This document shows positions 10,557 to 22,921 of a stretch of 64,000 nt of DNA, one piece after another. The translations under genes and the position numbers were made by a program. The stretch spans positions 22,100,092-22,164,091 of the forward strand of contig CM055611.1 of NCBI GenBank assembly GCA_029379385.1, in the 5' to 3' direction. The first letter of the stretch is position 1, and each line of letters starts with the position of its first letter. This DNA comes from Quillaja saponaria. Its lineage: Eukaryota; Streptophyta; Magnoliopsida; Fabales; Quillajaceae. The notes under the pieces are model-generated. The model searched no databases. It was given only the letters and a program-made list of their open reading frames with translations, and was not told where the DNA came from.

Positions 10557-12341
10557 TCATAGTATGAGAGTAGAAGAATTTTTTTTGGGAGGTGCTTTTT
10601 CTACTATTAAATATTTGGTTAATTGCTGTTTTTAAAAATTAGTTATGACTTTTCAAAATTAAAAGTAAAAAAATTAACTTATTAATCAAAAAATTCTAAA
10701 TATATTCTTAATTAATTTATAAATTATCCAATAAAAGTTAATCAATATTAATTATGTCTATTTTTGTCATTTTATACATTCACAGCAACTTATGATTTAT
10801 TTTACGAAATGTCTTGTTTATTGTTTTTACTTCCCACATCAATTTTTACAAAAAAAAAAAAAAAATACAAAATATAGTTTCTGTGTCTTTTTGACAGTTT
10901 CTTTTCTACAACATTAAAATTACGGCATCCCAAACTCATACTTAGTCTAAGATATGTACTAAACCCAACAAAACTAAACACAACACATAGGCGTGGGAAT
11001 CAATGACCTAACCACTAACGAAGAACATGGTATCTCCAAAAGAAAAGTAGAGGCTAAAGGAATTGGGATGGTCACTCACAAATACCCAAATAAAGAAAGG
11101 GAGCATAAGTTTCTAACAACCCTCTTGGCTCTTGCTACATTATAAGAAAAGGTTAACGGATCGACGAATATTTATATTATGATAGCTGTTTCTTTAGTTA
11201 TTGTGTTGAAAAAAGTTAATTAGTTTGGTCGTTAAAAAAGAAATACGTACGTGTAGCATAGTGGAGAATCAATTGGATGGCAATTATAATTAGCAAATTA
11301 TAGGTTAATGATATAACTTACTTTAAGTGTAAAATATACGTGCACTTCATATTCAAGCTACTTATACATTTTATAAGTAAAAATAGGACTTCTCTATATT
11401 ATATAACTACTATATACAAAAAATAATGCGAAGTTAATTAGATTTATTTTTTTTTCACAAAATAATTAATGTAGATAAGATATGAAATAACATTTGATAT
11501 ATTGTCCGTAAATGAGAGTGATGAACTGAAGAGGAAAAATAAGATGAGAAGGGAAACATACATGGCATTGAGCAAGTATGCAAACACATCATTTGTGTTA
11601 ATAACACAAAATAAAATTTGCGCTATTAATCATTACCCAAATAATTATGTATGAAATTTTATTTTATTTTTAATAGGGAAATATTCCTCAAGCTAGTTGT
11701 AACTTGATCAGATTACTCTTAGAGGAATTTCTACAATTATGGTTAATTTGTAAAAGAAACGAATCTTTGTTGAAGAATATATAATAGGGGTTGGAGTTTG
11801 TACCACCAAATAACACATAATATTCTATTCTCGGTCTAAGAGTTGTTGACTAGCTATAGTAAGGTTGAGAAGAAGATAAGATATGTATGGCAAGTGTGAA
11901 ATATATTTTTACAAACTTGGCCTTGAAGCTAACAATAAAATTCTCCTACTTTTGACTATGATCCAAGAGGACCAACTGACCAAGCAAAGCACCACTACAT
12001 ATATTCCACGATAATGTGAGATTTATATATATTTTTTTTTTTTGAGATGAGAAGAATATATAGGAGAGAGAATGAGAGAGAGAAGACATAATATCCAACT
12101 AATTAGCAAGACACACGTACGTATGCAGAGATGGATCCATAGCACAAGTTTCTAACAACCCACGGAATAAATACTAACTCACTCTACTTGGTCGCTAGCT
12201 AGTTGGAGATAAGATGATTCTTCTTCTTTTCCATTTAATTTGTTCTTTCTAAAAAGATATTTTATTGGGTAAGATATGGATATATATTATATTTATTCCG
12301 ATTCCCAAACAAGTTATGATTCTTTCGCTCCTTCACTCCTC

Positions 12342-12350
12342 CATAAAAGG
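12342..12350 (+). promoter_or_regulatory. TATA-like box of the intact subtype-2 gene
   Basis: CATAAAAGG lies about 110 bases before the ATG at 12456, after a CT-rich stretch. The broken block A copy has CATAACAGG at this place. Confidence 0.5.
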
Positions 12351-12455
12351 ATCTTGTCCTCTCTACCTTGTAGCTATCCAATTAAACTAATTTTCTTACA
12401 TTACAGTAGTAGTACACTCAAAATTACTAGTACGTTCCTAGCTAGCTAGTTCAGC

Positions 12456-13196
12456 ATGTCAATGATGGGAATGCGTATGGGGGGAGGATCATGGAGTGGC
12501 ATGGGCATGGGCATGGGCATGGGCAGTAGTAGCAGTACTATGGGGCTGGCTGGCGGTGTCCGGAGAGGCAGTTTTGGAGGCGGAATGATGAGCAGTGGTG
12601 ATGGCAATCTGATGGGTGGTGATGGATGGGGATCAGAATGGACAACTCATCATCCAGTAGGAGTAGGAGGAGAGTCGAGTGTGTTGATGATGGGAAGCCC
12701 AGGCCCCACAATGATGATTGGCGAGCCAGAGGCTGCATCATGGGGTGGCATGCGCCGTATACGTAGTAATACAGTACCATTTCATCATGAGGAGTTGAAC
12801 ATGTGTGGCGGCCATGGTGGTGGTCAGGTCCAGAACTGGTCCGGTGGATTCAATAGGTTCAACCCGCATCTCCCTATCCATCACCAACCTCATCAATATC
12901 CATATGGTCATCACGCTGATAGTCAGCGTGATGAGAGCGAGAATGAAGAGGATGACGACGAAAGTGATGATGATAGCATGAACATGCATCCATCGTATGG
13001 CCGCAATCAGGTTATGATACCTAAAAGTATTCCTACTTCTAATAATAATACTTCAAACCGAACCAATTTCGACAACAGCGGAAAGCAAGCCCAAGCCGGA
13101 CGTATTAATCAGATTGGAAAAGTTCAAGGAAAGGCTAATAATTCCATCTTCAACATCCATATTAACCGCCATGATCCTAATCAAAAAAGTACGTGA
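12456..13196 (+). CDS. Met/Gly-rich acidic protein, subtype 2, intact
   Basis: Single-exon 246-residue protein of the same unrecognised family. The order is Met-Gly repeats (about 16-23), Gly/Ser-rich sequence, MMIG (86-89), a His/Pro-rich segment (138-153), an acidic run of Asp/Glu/Ser (159-174), IPKSIP (188-193) and the C-terminal box (207-234). The shared elements occur in the same order as in the 191-residue subtype 1, with the His-rich and acidic parts added. No signal peptide, membrane segment or enzyme motif is visible. The ATG at 12456 is the first in frame. A perfect 12-base-pair inverted repeat with a 3-base loop lies in the CDS at 12908-12934. CT repeats follow the stop in the likely 3' UTR. 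Confidence 0.75.
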   Translation: MSMMGMRMGGGSWSGMGMGMGMGSSSSTMGLAGGVRRGSFGGGMMSSGDGNLMGGDGWGSEWTTHHPVGVGGESSVLMMGSPGPTMMIGEPEAASWGGMRRIRSNTVPFHHEELNMCGGHGGGQVQNWSGGFNRFNPHLPIHHQPHQYPYGHHADSQRDESENEEDDDESDDDSMNMHPSYGRNQVMIPKSIPTSNNNTSNRTNFDNSGKQAQAGRINQIGKVQGKANNSIFNIHINRHDPNQKST

Positions 13197-16100
13197 GCAA
13201 TATATTATCTCTTTCCAAATTTCACTTGTCTATGTAATTACTCTCTCTCTCACTCTCTCTCTCTTTCAGTTTACATATCCTTGTAACCTTTTCTTTTCCT
13301 TTAAAAAGTACCTAGTTTCTAAGGATAGTATGTACCCCACCATGCACTGAGCGTAGTGAAGAGTGTACATGTAGTTTATGGATTTGCCAATAAAAAGATC
13401 TTCTACTCTTGTACTATGACTATTATCTACTTTCAATATCGCTGATTTATTTACAAGCATAAAAATGGCCCATAAAAATAGCCTGTCATACTTTTTATGG
13501 AGGCATAACTGGTTGAAAAAATAGATAACTAAACTTCCGTAACCCTGACTTCAAAACAAATAAAGCAACTATAACTCTTAACCAAACCTATAAATAAAAG
13601 TAAAAATTTATAAAACAAAAGTTAACCATAAAAGTTTGTTAGTTGAAATAAATAAAAATTTATTGAAAATTTCAGTAGAGGTTCCCGTAAAGTGAAACAT
13701 TCCCAAACATACAAACACATAATCTTATTTTTATACAACAATAACAATAACAACCATAAAAACAGTAAGGAGCTTCGCTCCGTTTCTCATCACAATAACA
13801 AATAATTAGACTATTACATAATGTAAGACTAGACACCCCACAACTATAATGTGACTGCAAATTTTCACCATTTGACTTCAAGAATGAGATTCCGAAGAAT
13901 TCTCTTGTCGTTAAATACTCCGCAAATCAGTAATAGTCTTTCTCGAGATCCTGTTACTAAAAACATAATCACAAAAGAAGAGTGAGTCATATGGGCTCAG
14001 TGAGTGAAAAATAGTATCTAAAAGGTACCAGCATCATTTAACACAAGTAATATAATATACTATATATATAGTCATTTAATATATCAGCATATTCTAAATC
14101 ACAAAATTACTAATATTCCACTTATATAATTATAGAAATATAACACTTAACAAACACAATTCAATTAAAATAATCAAGGCAATCAAAGCATACAAAGCAA
14201 GAAAATGGCCAACGAGTAACTCAGCTCCGCACAACAGTACCACCCTTACAGGGCATTTACGCACGCGCACAACATATTAATCTCCGTACATAATTCATCC
14301 CACCAGGGTTGAACACTCAAAATTTTAAAACATTTATCAGAATCAAAATATCTTAGAATTTCAAATCAGAATATCCTAGGTGCGCCTATATCTCAATTTT
14401 AGAAATAAAAATTATTTCTCCGAAAAATCTCATTTTATTAGCCCTTATCAACTACAGCCAATATCAAACAAACATATTTCAAATAAATCACTGAAATATT
14501 GCACTTGCATATTTTTCATATATCAAATTTATTCAAATACACATATAATTGCATCTAATAATCTAATTCCAAAAAGTAACAGTTAACCACTCACCTTTTA
14601 CAAATATTGCTCGTCACTGCCTCTTGCGTTCAAGCGAGTTGTTGACTCAATAACATTTTCCTGAGTTGCAATTAAGCTTTTAAAAGCATTACTTAGTTTG
14701 TTAATTCATAAGCTATAACCTTTTAATTACGAAAAATTTATAGATACTAAGTTTCATACATTTATTTAAAATTTACTATTCTTAGACATTTTCATAACTA
14801 ACTTAGGATATACGTTTGATTTTAACTTACATATCTAACCAATTTCAACAAATCAAGTTTAAACATTATTTTTAAAAAGTTAGCTATATTTCTTATTTAA
14901 AAAATTCTCTCAAAATTAGTCTTAAACCTGCTTAAATTCCTACACATACACAAACAGAATATATAAAAAAATTTGGTTCTACCGGATTCTAGTATTCATA
15001 AAATTGAATATTATTAGAAATAAAAGTGTCATGGTTAATAGGACACATCAAAAGCCAGCTGGGTTTCCCTTTCATATTCTCTTTCGTGTTAAGTACACCC
15101 AATGACAAGGAGATAGTGATGTGAAAAGATATGGTCAAAAAGAATTTAGTAGAAGCAACTAAACTCTTAGGCTTAACACATAGTAATCGGATGTCAGTTT
15201 ACATAGATAAATGATAAACTAAGACCACAGTTTATTAGTACTTATTTCATACCACCTAGAAATGTAGCACATCACTTTAACCAAAGTTTATGTGTAGAGG
15301 CAGGCATACGTACCCTGCATTGTGATGCCACTGAGGTTTGTACTTTCCAATCTGCGAGACCTTTTGAGATTTAATTGCAAAGCCATTTATAGATTACTTG
15401 GACATGACTAATCAAACAAGAGGCATCATTTAAAGTGAGATTACTGGAGATTATCTTTTACCTATTCCCATCTGAGGTTTGCTCAATTGATCTGTCTCTA
15501 ATTTATGCTAATTCAGGAATCAAGGAGAAGGCTACTCACATGACTCTTGAACAAACATGACCAATTACACAACTCTGTTCTCCTTTACTTTTGCCATCTT
15601 ATCTGGGTTTTATTACTATTGCTATAGACTTTTCAGTCTCATGGCCGGTGTCTCTGTCTTTAAAAACAATGGACTGTGAGAGCATGAGTTCAAAGTGAAC
15701 TCTATACTCAAAGACATGTCCGACTTATCATAAACAAAAAAAATGGTACCTTAGGCGATCATATATAAATTTTTCATATTAATGGAAAAAAAATGTCAAT
15801 TGCTTTGATATTTCATTGGATTTATTCAATTAGTTCCAAAGGCTAATGAGAGGTTGTACTTTTTGTCATAATTTTTATTTGTTAGTTTTTTATTTATTTT
15901 ATTTTTATTTTATACTGTTGTGAGAATAGTTATTGCTCCAATGTTAATTTCAGGTGAACCATGAAAACTTCAACGAAGGTATCATCCAGGTTCAGTCAAA
16001 GAGAAAGCAAGCTTGAATTATTACGCATAGGTTGGAGTATGGAAGGATTCATGAAGCTAAATAGAATATAAATTTGTTTAGAAAATGGATCCTAGGTAGT

Positions 16101-16559
16101 GATGATATGTAATCCATACCTTGCATTTAAAGTTTAAACATCATTTCATTAATATGACTTCTGCATCATGCCCTACTACAGCATGAAATTTTTTGCCCCA
16201 TGGCCGATAACACAAGCTGGAACAGGGCAAATTCAGCTGCCAAAAGCTCCTCTATAACCCTCCTACAAGGCTAAACAACTAAGGTACAACTACCACAAGA
16301 AAGGAGAAAAGGTGGTAACTGAGTACTTGAATTCTTGGCTGAGCAAGGGAAAAGTGCAGAAAATTCCAGGGTCTTCTATGGCGGTGAAGGAAGAGGATAA
16401 AGGAAAGAAAGTCGGCCACAAGCAAAAAAAAAGAAAGAGAAATAAAAGTTTAAGAAAGCGATAAGATATAATTAAAAATTTAGGTTAAAGTAAACATAAA
16501 AATTGTGGATATAAATTACTCTTAGTTGCAAGTGATATATATATATATATATATATACA
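13197..16559. other. Gene-poor spacer with degraded repeat-like sequence
   Basis: No convincing gene on either strand. About 13480-14990 has the look of old retrotransposon LTR or internal sequence but lacks recognisable ends, primer site or proteins, so I leave it unclassified. About 15030-16500 has mixed composition with no long open frame. A TA repeat (about 16535-16556) abuts the Helitron. Confidence 0.4.
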
Positions 16560-17340
16560 CTAGCATCCTCGCACACTCGTGCGTGCTTTCAGATATTTTT
16601 TTTTATTTTTTTAAGTAAAATATATAAAATTATTTATAGTGCATATTCATGTTCCAATATATTCTTCTATGAACGTACTCATTTATCAAAATTTATGTTA
16701 TCCACTGCTTAATTTGTGTTTTATATATGACAAATATATTTATGTGTAATTGTGTGAGGATGTGTATAAGTTTAGAATTTAGATAACTTAAAGTTTAATG
16801 ATTCTTATATATGGTTAGTGACTTACATAATCCTGACTATCATAGAAGAAATTTTTATTTTTTTTATTTTAACTTTTTTTTCTTGGTTCGTATATTCTCA
16901 TATGCGTATTTTTTCCATGGAAGTTTTAAAACCTAAAGCTACCTAGGGCAATTTGCCCGTACCCTACCCATGCAGGTTGAAGGACATGAAAAAAAGAAAG
17001 AAAAAATTTACCTATATTTTTCAATACTTGCCCGGTCATATAAACTTTCAATTACACTATGAAGATGTTTAATAGGAAGGAATAATGAGAAAATATTTGA
17101 TATCTGGAATTTAGAATAGGGATAAATCACTGTTTTTGCAGAAAGAATACGTGCTTAGAGTTTTAAGGAGAGTAATATTTAAGAAAAAAAATTTATTTTG
17201 CTATAATTACTAATATCTTTCTATATACAAAACTAAAAATAATTTAATAAATAGGATATATAAGAAAATTTATTATTTACAACTATATAGTTAAAAGCCA
17301 GGACACCATATCGGTGTTCTGGCTTTTATAATAGTAGAGA
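16560..17340 (-). mobile_element. Non-autonomous Helitron
   Basis: Read on the minus strand, the element starts TCTCTACTATTATAAAAGCC at 17340, preceded by A, and ends CTAG at 16560, followed by T. This is the usual A/T insertion of Helitrons. Eleven bases before CTAG is a hairpin, CGCAC-GAGT-GTGCG, as expected near a Helitron 3' end. A long palindrome centred on GCCAGAACACC lies just inside the 5' end (17293-17327). At 781 bases it carries no Rep/helicase gene and no clear captured exon. There are no target-site duplications, also as expected. From 17341 to 18533 I see only AT-rich spacer. Confidence 0.8.
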
Positions 17341-18533
17341 TATATATTTATTTATTTATTCTGAAAGTTTAAATTATTTACACGTTTATTTTATTTATAA
17401 ACAAATTACATAATTAATTACAAATTTTAAATTAATTAATTGGGTGATGGAAATTAACTTACATGTATATATATATATATCAATATTTATTTATTTATTT
17501 TAATTTACTTTTAACAAAATTATTGCTCACTTAATTACAATCATTCACATATAATATCTTATCACTTACATTAAATTCAAGAATTATAACATGACCATGG
17601 GTAAAAGACACATGTCCAATTAATAGGCATATCGTGCATCACACAATGAATAGGAATGGGCATAGTGGGTGCAATTATTGATGGATCTAATTACTTTTCT
17701 CTTTTGCAAAGAGATCCTCAAAAATATCATAGTATTAATGTCATATGTGTTTCTTGTTTTTCTTAACAAGCAGTTTTATCCTTATCTTCTTTAATTATAC
17801 AATTATCAAATCCGCACTGTCAACTACTAAGGCCAATGTTTTTAATTATTTTTTTTCCGTTATAAAATAGACCCAAATTATGAATTTCTCCCTTTTAAAT
17901 TAATTTAAAAAGTAAATTATTATAAATATTTAAAAAATGATTTTCTTAACAATTGTTTTAAGATCACCCATTATAAAAAAGGATAATAACATACTATTTT
18001 TACTTTGTAGTTTTCATTTTATACTAACTCGACAGTATTATCCTAAAATAAATTAAACTCTATTCAAGTGACTTTTTAATCGCTAAAGTAAAACTTTTAA
18101 TTTGTTTTTTTAAATAAAGCTGTATGTATCAATTATATTATTCTATGTCTCTAGAAATAAATTAATGGTATTAATCATTTTTTCAAACTAATTTTTTATT
18201 ATTTGTTCTAATTGAATTTCTAGCTAGTGAAACCATAGGACATGAATATTCTTTTCCCTAAAGAATTTTAAAAAGAACATATACTTCTAATTTTTACAAA
18301 AACATTATTTATAGATAACTTTTAAGATGAGTTACATTTCAATTTAGTTTCAAATAATATGATCTTTTATTTACAAAATAAACTAAATTGGCATTGATAA
18401 AAACAAAAATCATTTATTTATTTTTTAAAAATATTATAAAAAGGACACTATACTGAGATAAGCTAGAGAAGTACTCAAAGAATTAAAATTTGAGATAAAA
18501 GTTAACAATTTCTTTATAATTATTAGGGTTAAA

Positions 18534-18604
18534 GAACGCACGGCGTCGATTCCCACGACCACGTGGTTAAAAGCCAGACGCTCTACCAGCTGAACTAAGA
18601 TGGC
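18534..18604 (-). pseudogene. tRNA-Lys(UUU) pseudogene
   Basis: The minus strand reads GCCATCTTAG, then a D-arm ending GGTAGAGCG, then an anticodon loop CTTTTAA (anticodon UUU), as in plant tRNA-Lys. The anticodon stem has a C-C mismatch, the T-arm is disordered, and the 3' acceptor strand does not pair with GCCATCT. It is a decayed gene or a tRNA-derived repeat fragment, not a working tRNA. Confidence 0.65.
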
Positions 18605-18823
18605 TTTATCAATATTAAATTTATTATCCCTTTATTATATTATTCATTATGAATATATATATTCCTGCTTCACATTCAAGCTAAAGTTTTATTTTATCAA
18701 AAGATTCGACAATTGACATGATGCTCTGTTAATTATATACAGAGTATTATGAGTATATGAATAGCCATAAGCCGAGCATTGATGATTAAAAACTAGCACT
18801 GGAGCTTATTTAGGAATCTTAAT

Positions 18824-19217
18824 ATGGCTGCTTGTGTTTATCCCCTTCCATCCTCTGCTTCTTCACGGAGTGATCTTGAACTTGATGACGCAAGTCTAGC
18901 TTTCCAGCTCTCTTGGGGAGGCCCGTCTCAGCGGTCCCAGGAGGAATACTCCTCTCTTGATTCGGGTAAGACAGATACAAGTAATAAAAGTAAAACTAAA
19001 AATAAAACTAAGCATCCTGTTTCCGTTCCTGTTCCTGTTCCTGCCATGCAAACCTCAATGGCTATAGCAGAGAGAGGATCATCCCGTTCTTATGGAAACA
19101 GCGGCAAAGCAGAACTTCGAGGCTCTTATTAATCAAAGTGGATACATCTCTGGAATTGCTAATGGTTCCATTATCATCATCCACAACCACAACTGTAAAT
19201 TTTCATTAAAGAAATAA
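18824..19217 (+). pseudogene. Sixth family member, one-base frameshift before the C-terminal box
   Basis: An ATG at 18824 opens 102 codons with a Ser-rich start, an SLAFQLSWGG stretch, a Lys/Thr/Asn-rich linker and a Pro-Val repeat. The frame ends just after NSGK. One extra G at about 19109 accounts for this. Removing it from the comparison, the frame running to TAA at 19215-19217 encodes the family box (QNFEALINQSG and onward, then NGSIIII), closest to subtype 3 at 6559. Either the gene is recently broken or the base is an assembly error. Between here and the MSR gene (19218-19956) I see no gene. Confidence 0.65.
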
Positions 19218-19956
19218 CAATGGCAGTTTCATCCTGCCACAAGGTATTTTCTTTTCAGAGTTTTTGTCAGCTTCGAATGAGATACACACATTTGCAACTC
19301 AAAAAACAACATTTGTACTGACAAAATAGCAATAAGCAATATTATATCCGGTTGATGCCATGCAATTGTTAGAAATGTATACTTTTCATTATTTATTATA
19401 AATAAAATTTATGAATGCAGGCTTTGATTGATACAAACTATAACTGTTTTTTTCTCATTTTATTTATTTTTATACAGTGTCAATGCAAATTTGAAACCCA
19501 AACTTGTTCATGACTCAATTTTCAAAAGTCTTATTTACTTTAGAAAATTGAGCATTATATATTCTATCTTGCGAGAAAATGCTAAGAATATAATATTATC
19601 GTACTGTGTACTCACATATTCTTAACAGTAATTGTTTCACTCTTTTACCTATTATGAAATATCTCCACAAGGCAACAACAATTTTACAAACAAAAATGGA
19701 CTTCATGTAATGTCTGCATATCAAACAACATAAGTATGGACAGGTAGAAGATTCTTTTCCTTTTCCCTTTTTTTGGGGGAGAGAGGCCAGATACCTTAAC
19801 ACTGAAACTTCTGATAACGTCTCTTGACATCAGACTAATTGTCTGTTCTTCTACTAATCCAAAAAGCAGGAATAAGTTAACTAGGAGAGCCCAACCTTCT
19901 TTGAATGCTTTATGAATACATCTAGCAGTCATTTCTTTGGTTTTCTTCCTAGAAAA

Positions 19957-22921
19957 CTAACAGTAACATGCATAGGCCAAGTGATTTTTCCTGGTAACAT
20001 ATTGAGAGATGACACTGGAGGCAGAAACAGAAGAATCTGAAATGTCTGCAGGAACGAGTATTTGGCTTTTACCAGAAGCAATTCTCTTTCCAGCTACATT
20101 AGCATAGAACAGACCTGAAATAGCTGGTACAAAAACATCACTCTGAGAACTTATGTAAAAGTCTATCACTTTCTCATATTCAGAACCTTCAGAATCAAGG
20201 AACTTTCCCTTCTTATCTGCAGGCATAATGACTTCCTGCAATAGTTACAAGGTTCAATGAGAATTTTACACTTCAAGTATCAAAAATAGAAATTTATGAC
20301 ACCGGGTGAAAGTTTAAGAAGTCACTTAACTGCAAGTGAACCTAAGAAAAAGTGTGTGCATGTGTGTATGGGTGAGATAGAGCCTCACCTTAGTATAAGT
20401 TTTCGGGAACAAATCCTTCAGAGAATCAAGGCCGCTATCCCACCTTGATTGAGTGATATAAATTGTGGTATCTTTCTCAAAACCAATCTTCCTCAAAAAT
20501 AACGCAATCGCTACAGCATTATAGCAACTTTTGTCTCCATCATCACTGCTTCCTTGGCAAGCCTTATTCTTCAACATCTCAACCCTCAAGTCAACAGCTA
20601 CGAATTTGCCATCTGACTTTCGGCCAAGAGTTCTTAGCCTCTCAATCATTGAATCAACCACTTCTTGAACCTCTGGCTGCAAATCTAGACTTCCAAACAT
20701 TGCCTGACAAGCAACAGAGTCAGAGTAGCTTTTCTTTGCTGACTGTCTCATATTTACCGAAGGGAAGTAAGTTGCAAGCCGAATGTTTCCCTTTGCCTTA
20801 TATATTGGCTCAACATGTTTAGTTACATAGTCTTCTGTAACCCGATTAGGGACCTTCACAGCAGCAAGATTTCGCATTGATATGTGAGCAGGAAGATCTT
20901 TTACCACTCTGACCACCCCATCCAGGCTTGTTATGAATTTATCCACATCATAAATATCTTCAAAGTTTCTGGGAGATAACAGTTGCAGACTTTAGAAGGT
21001 CAAAATCTTATTAACTCAACAATTTCAGCTAAACTAGGTTCATACTGAGTCTTTTATCCCAAATTCCATTCAAATTATCTACGAGAAAGCATCTATAGAA
21101 AGAATTTGGCATCTAAGACTGCAAGTTGAGGCCACAAACTGCTTAACTTGAGTCTTGGATCTCATGTAACATAGGATCCTAACTTCTGCAAGTTTTAAAC
21201 CCATGACTTGCTCAAGGGGTGACTTGGGCCTTGGCATACCACAAGTATGACCATGCATAATTCAAACCATATGGTGCTTGTTTATGTTTCAGACAATTCA
21301 CACGAGGGTCAGAAAAAAAAAAACTTATATGTTGAATGTATCACCTATTATTAAGGATTTGACCTTAAATGAAAATGTTTTTGTCCCAAAGGTTTCCTGT
21401 GTTATCTGATTCACACTTGCAGACACCCAATAATTGTTTGTATAAAAAATACAGAACAAAAATAAAGTGACAGCAGCTACACAAACTATGATATAGTCTG
21501 GAGGCAAAGTGAATAGGGTTAACTCAAAGTGTGGCATAATGTTTTTTATGTAGATCATCTATATCTTGGTTGATATATAACAACATTTATAAGAGTAGCA
21601 ATAACAGCAACAGCAAAACAAGAATTAGAAGAAATAGCTCCTCTTTGGAGTTTGGAAACCTTGGAGGAGGAGATAGGGAAGAATGGGAGTAAACAAGGAC
21701 ATGGTCGTCCTTTTTCACCTCTACCAAGTATAACCTCCTCAAATAATTTCAGCACTCACCTCTTGTCACCTGGCTTGCTTCCTCTAATATCAGGTAGTAC
21801 GAGAGTTGCCCCTAGTTGTCTGGCAACAACCACCGCATCAGCTATCTGAACCAAAAATCACCCGAAAAATTAGAGAAGAGGTAAAAGAAAAGTCAGGTTG
21901 CAGAAAAACAGAAAGAAATAACTCAAGCATGTATCAGAATCTAACAGCTCCTATAGCAATATCTCCATGAATGAGGTAATTAGTAAAAAAATTAGGAGTG
22001 AGGACTGCACATGGCTAAGAGAAGTATCAGATGACACTGTTTCTTTCTATCCAAAATAACAGCAGCAATTGGTGACAAATGAAACAATCAAAATGAAACG
22101 TTTGATGATGTTTGAAAAACAATCTCGCCTCATAAGTACCAATAGTTGATACACAACCAAGCAAGTCCTCATTAAATCCAACATAATGGTTAACTCCTAT
22201 ACCTGAGAGACATGGTACTCGGGACCATTGGTTAATGAAAAGGTGAGGAATCCCTCAGTCTGCGGTACATCATCTGCTAGCCATAAGTAAGATAAGATTT
22301 TTGTAAGGAATAAGCTTTAAGAAAATGTAAATTAAGTAAAATTAAAGTATCCACTGTTAATTCTGGTCAAATTTCTGTGTCTTAAATCGAATTCACCTAA
22401 ATCCGGCTTATCCCAACATGGTTTGAGCTCTTGAGCATCTCCATTCCAGGGTCCTATGCTGTTTCTTATATGAGTAGCAAGATTTCTCTCCGTGACCTTG
22501 CCATCTTCCGCTCCCCCTGGAAACTTTTCCTAATAAGAAAATAAAAGGGTGGAGGAAAGACAATTCACAAATCAATACTATGAATAACCCAATCGTGCCT
22601 TGCTGATTCTTTTCATAAATAACATCAAAAGCTAAAGGATTGCAAAACAATATACAATATCTAACTGGGTTTCCTTCAAAATTCAATGCCAATCAAGAAG
22701 AACTATACAAATCCAATCCATAACAGATATAGAAGAATCTAACACAAGAGATACAAAGGAAGGGAAAATTGTTTTGAATCAAACTTGAAAGTGGATCTGA
22801 TAAAGCAAAATTAGCTTACTTCAACTGAATCAAAATGGTCCCTTTTGATCATATTCCCAAGCATGACGAACATTGTCAATGTCAGTATTCCAGCCACCAC
22901 TTGCCTCAAATCCACTCCCAT
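19957..22921 (-). CDS. MSR: MSR-type putative glycosyltransferase (MANNAN SYNTHESIS-RELATED-like)
   Basis: Plant member of the GDP-fucose O-fucosyltransferase-like family, matching MSR1/MSR2 of Arabidopsis, which promote (gluco)mannan synthesis in the Golgi. Six exons: 22921-22820, 22529-22397, 22273-22203, 21845-21760, 20968-20389 and 20235-19957. All have GT-AG borders and consistent phase, giving 416 residues, close to the family's usual length. Residues about 8-22 form one hydrophobic segment after MGVDLRQ, as in a type II Golgi membrane protein. Conserved stretches include SLTNGPEYHVSQIADAVVVA, ATLVLPDIRGSKPGD and ISQYVTRKNHLAY near the C-terminus. No lesion is visible. The 5' UTR is CT-rich. 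Its first exon and promoter are duplicated at 27180 and beyond. MSR2 lies next to an EXO70G gene in Arabidopsis, as it does near here. Confidence 0.9.

Larger units (their letters stand above)
7815..12731 (+). repeat. Tandem segmental duplication, block B
   Basis: Second copy of block A. It has the same order of subtype-1 gene, MITE, AT-rich spacer and subtype-2 gene, without the TRIM element. Upstream of the subtype-1 gene it has extra sequence (about 7895-8258) relative to block A. The spacers at 7375-9050 and 9718-12341 show no gene beyond the elements listed separately. The intact subtype-2 gene extends past the point where homology to block A is broken. Confidence 0.85.

Noticed and set aside
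13480..14990. Possible LTR or solo-LTR
   Set aside because: No matched termini, target duplication, primer site or polyprotein could be found, so it is left as unclassified spacer.
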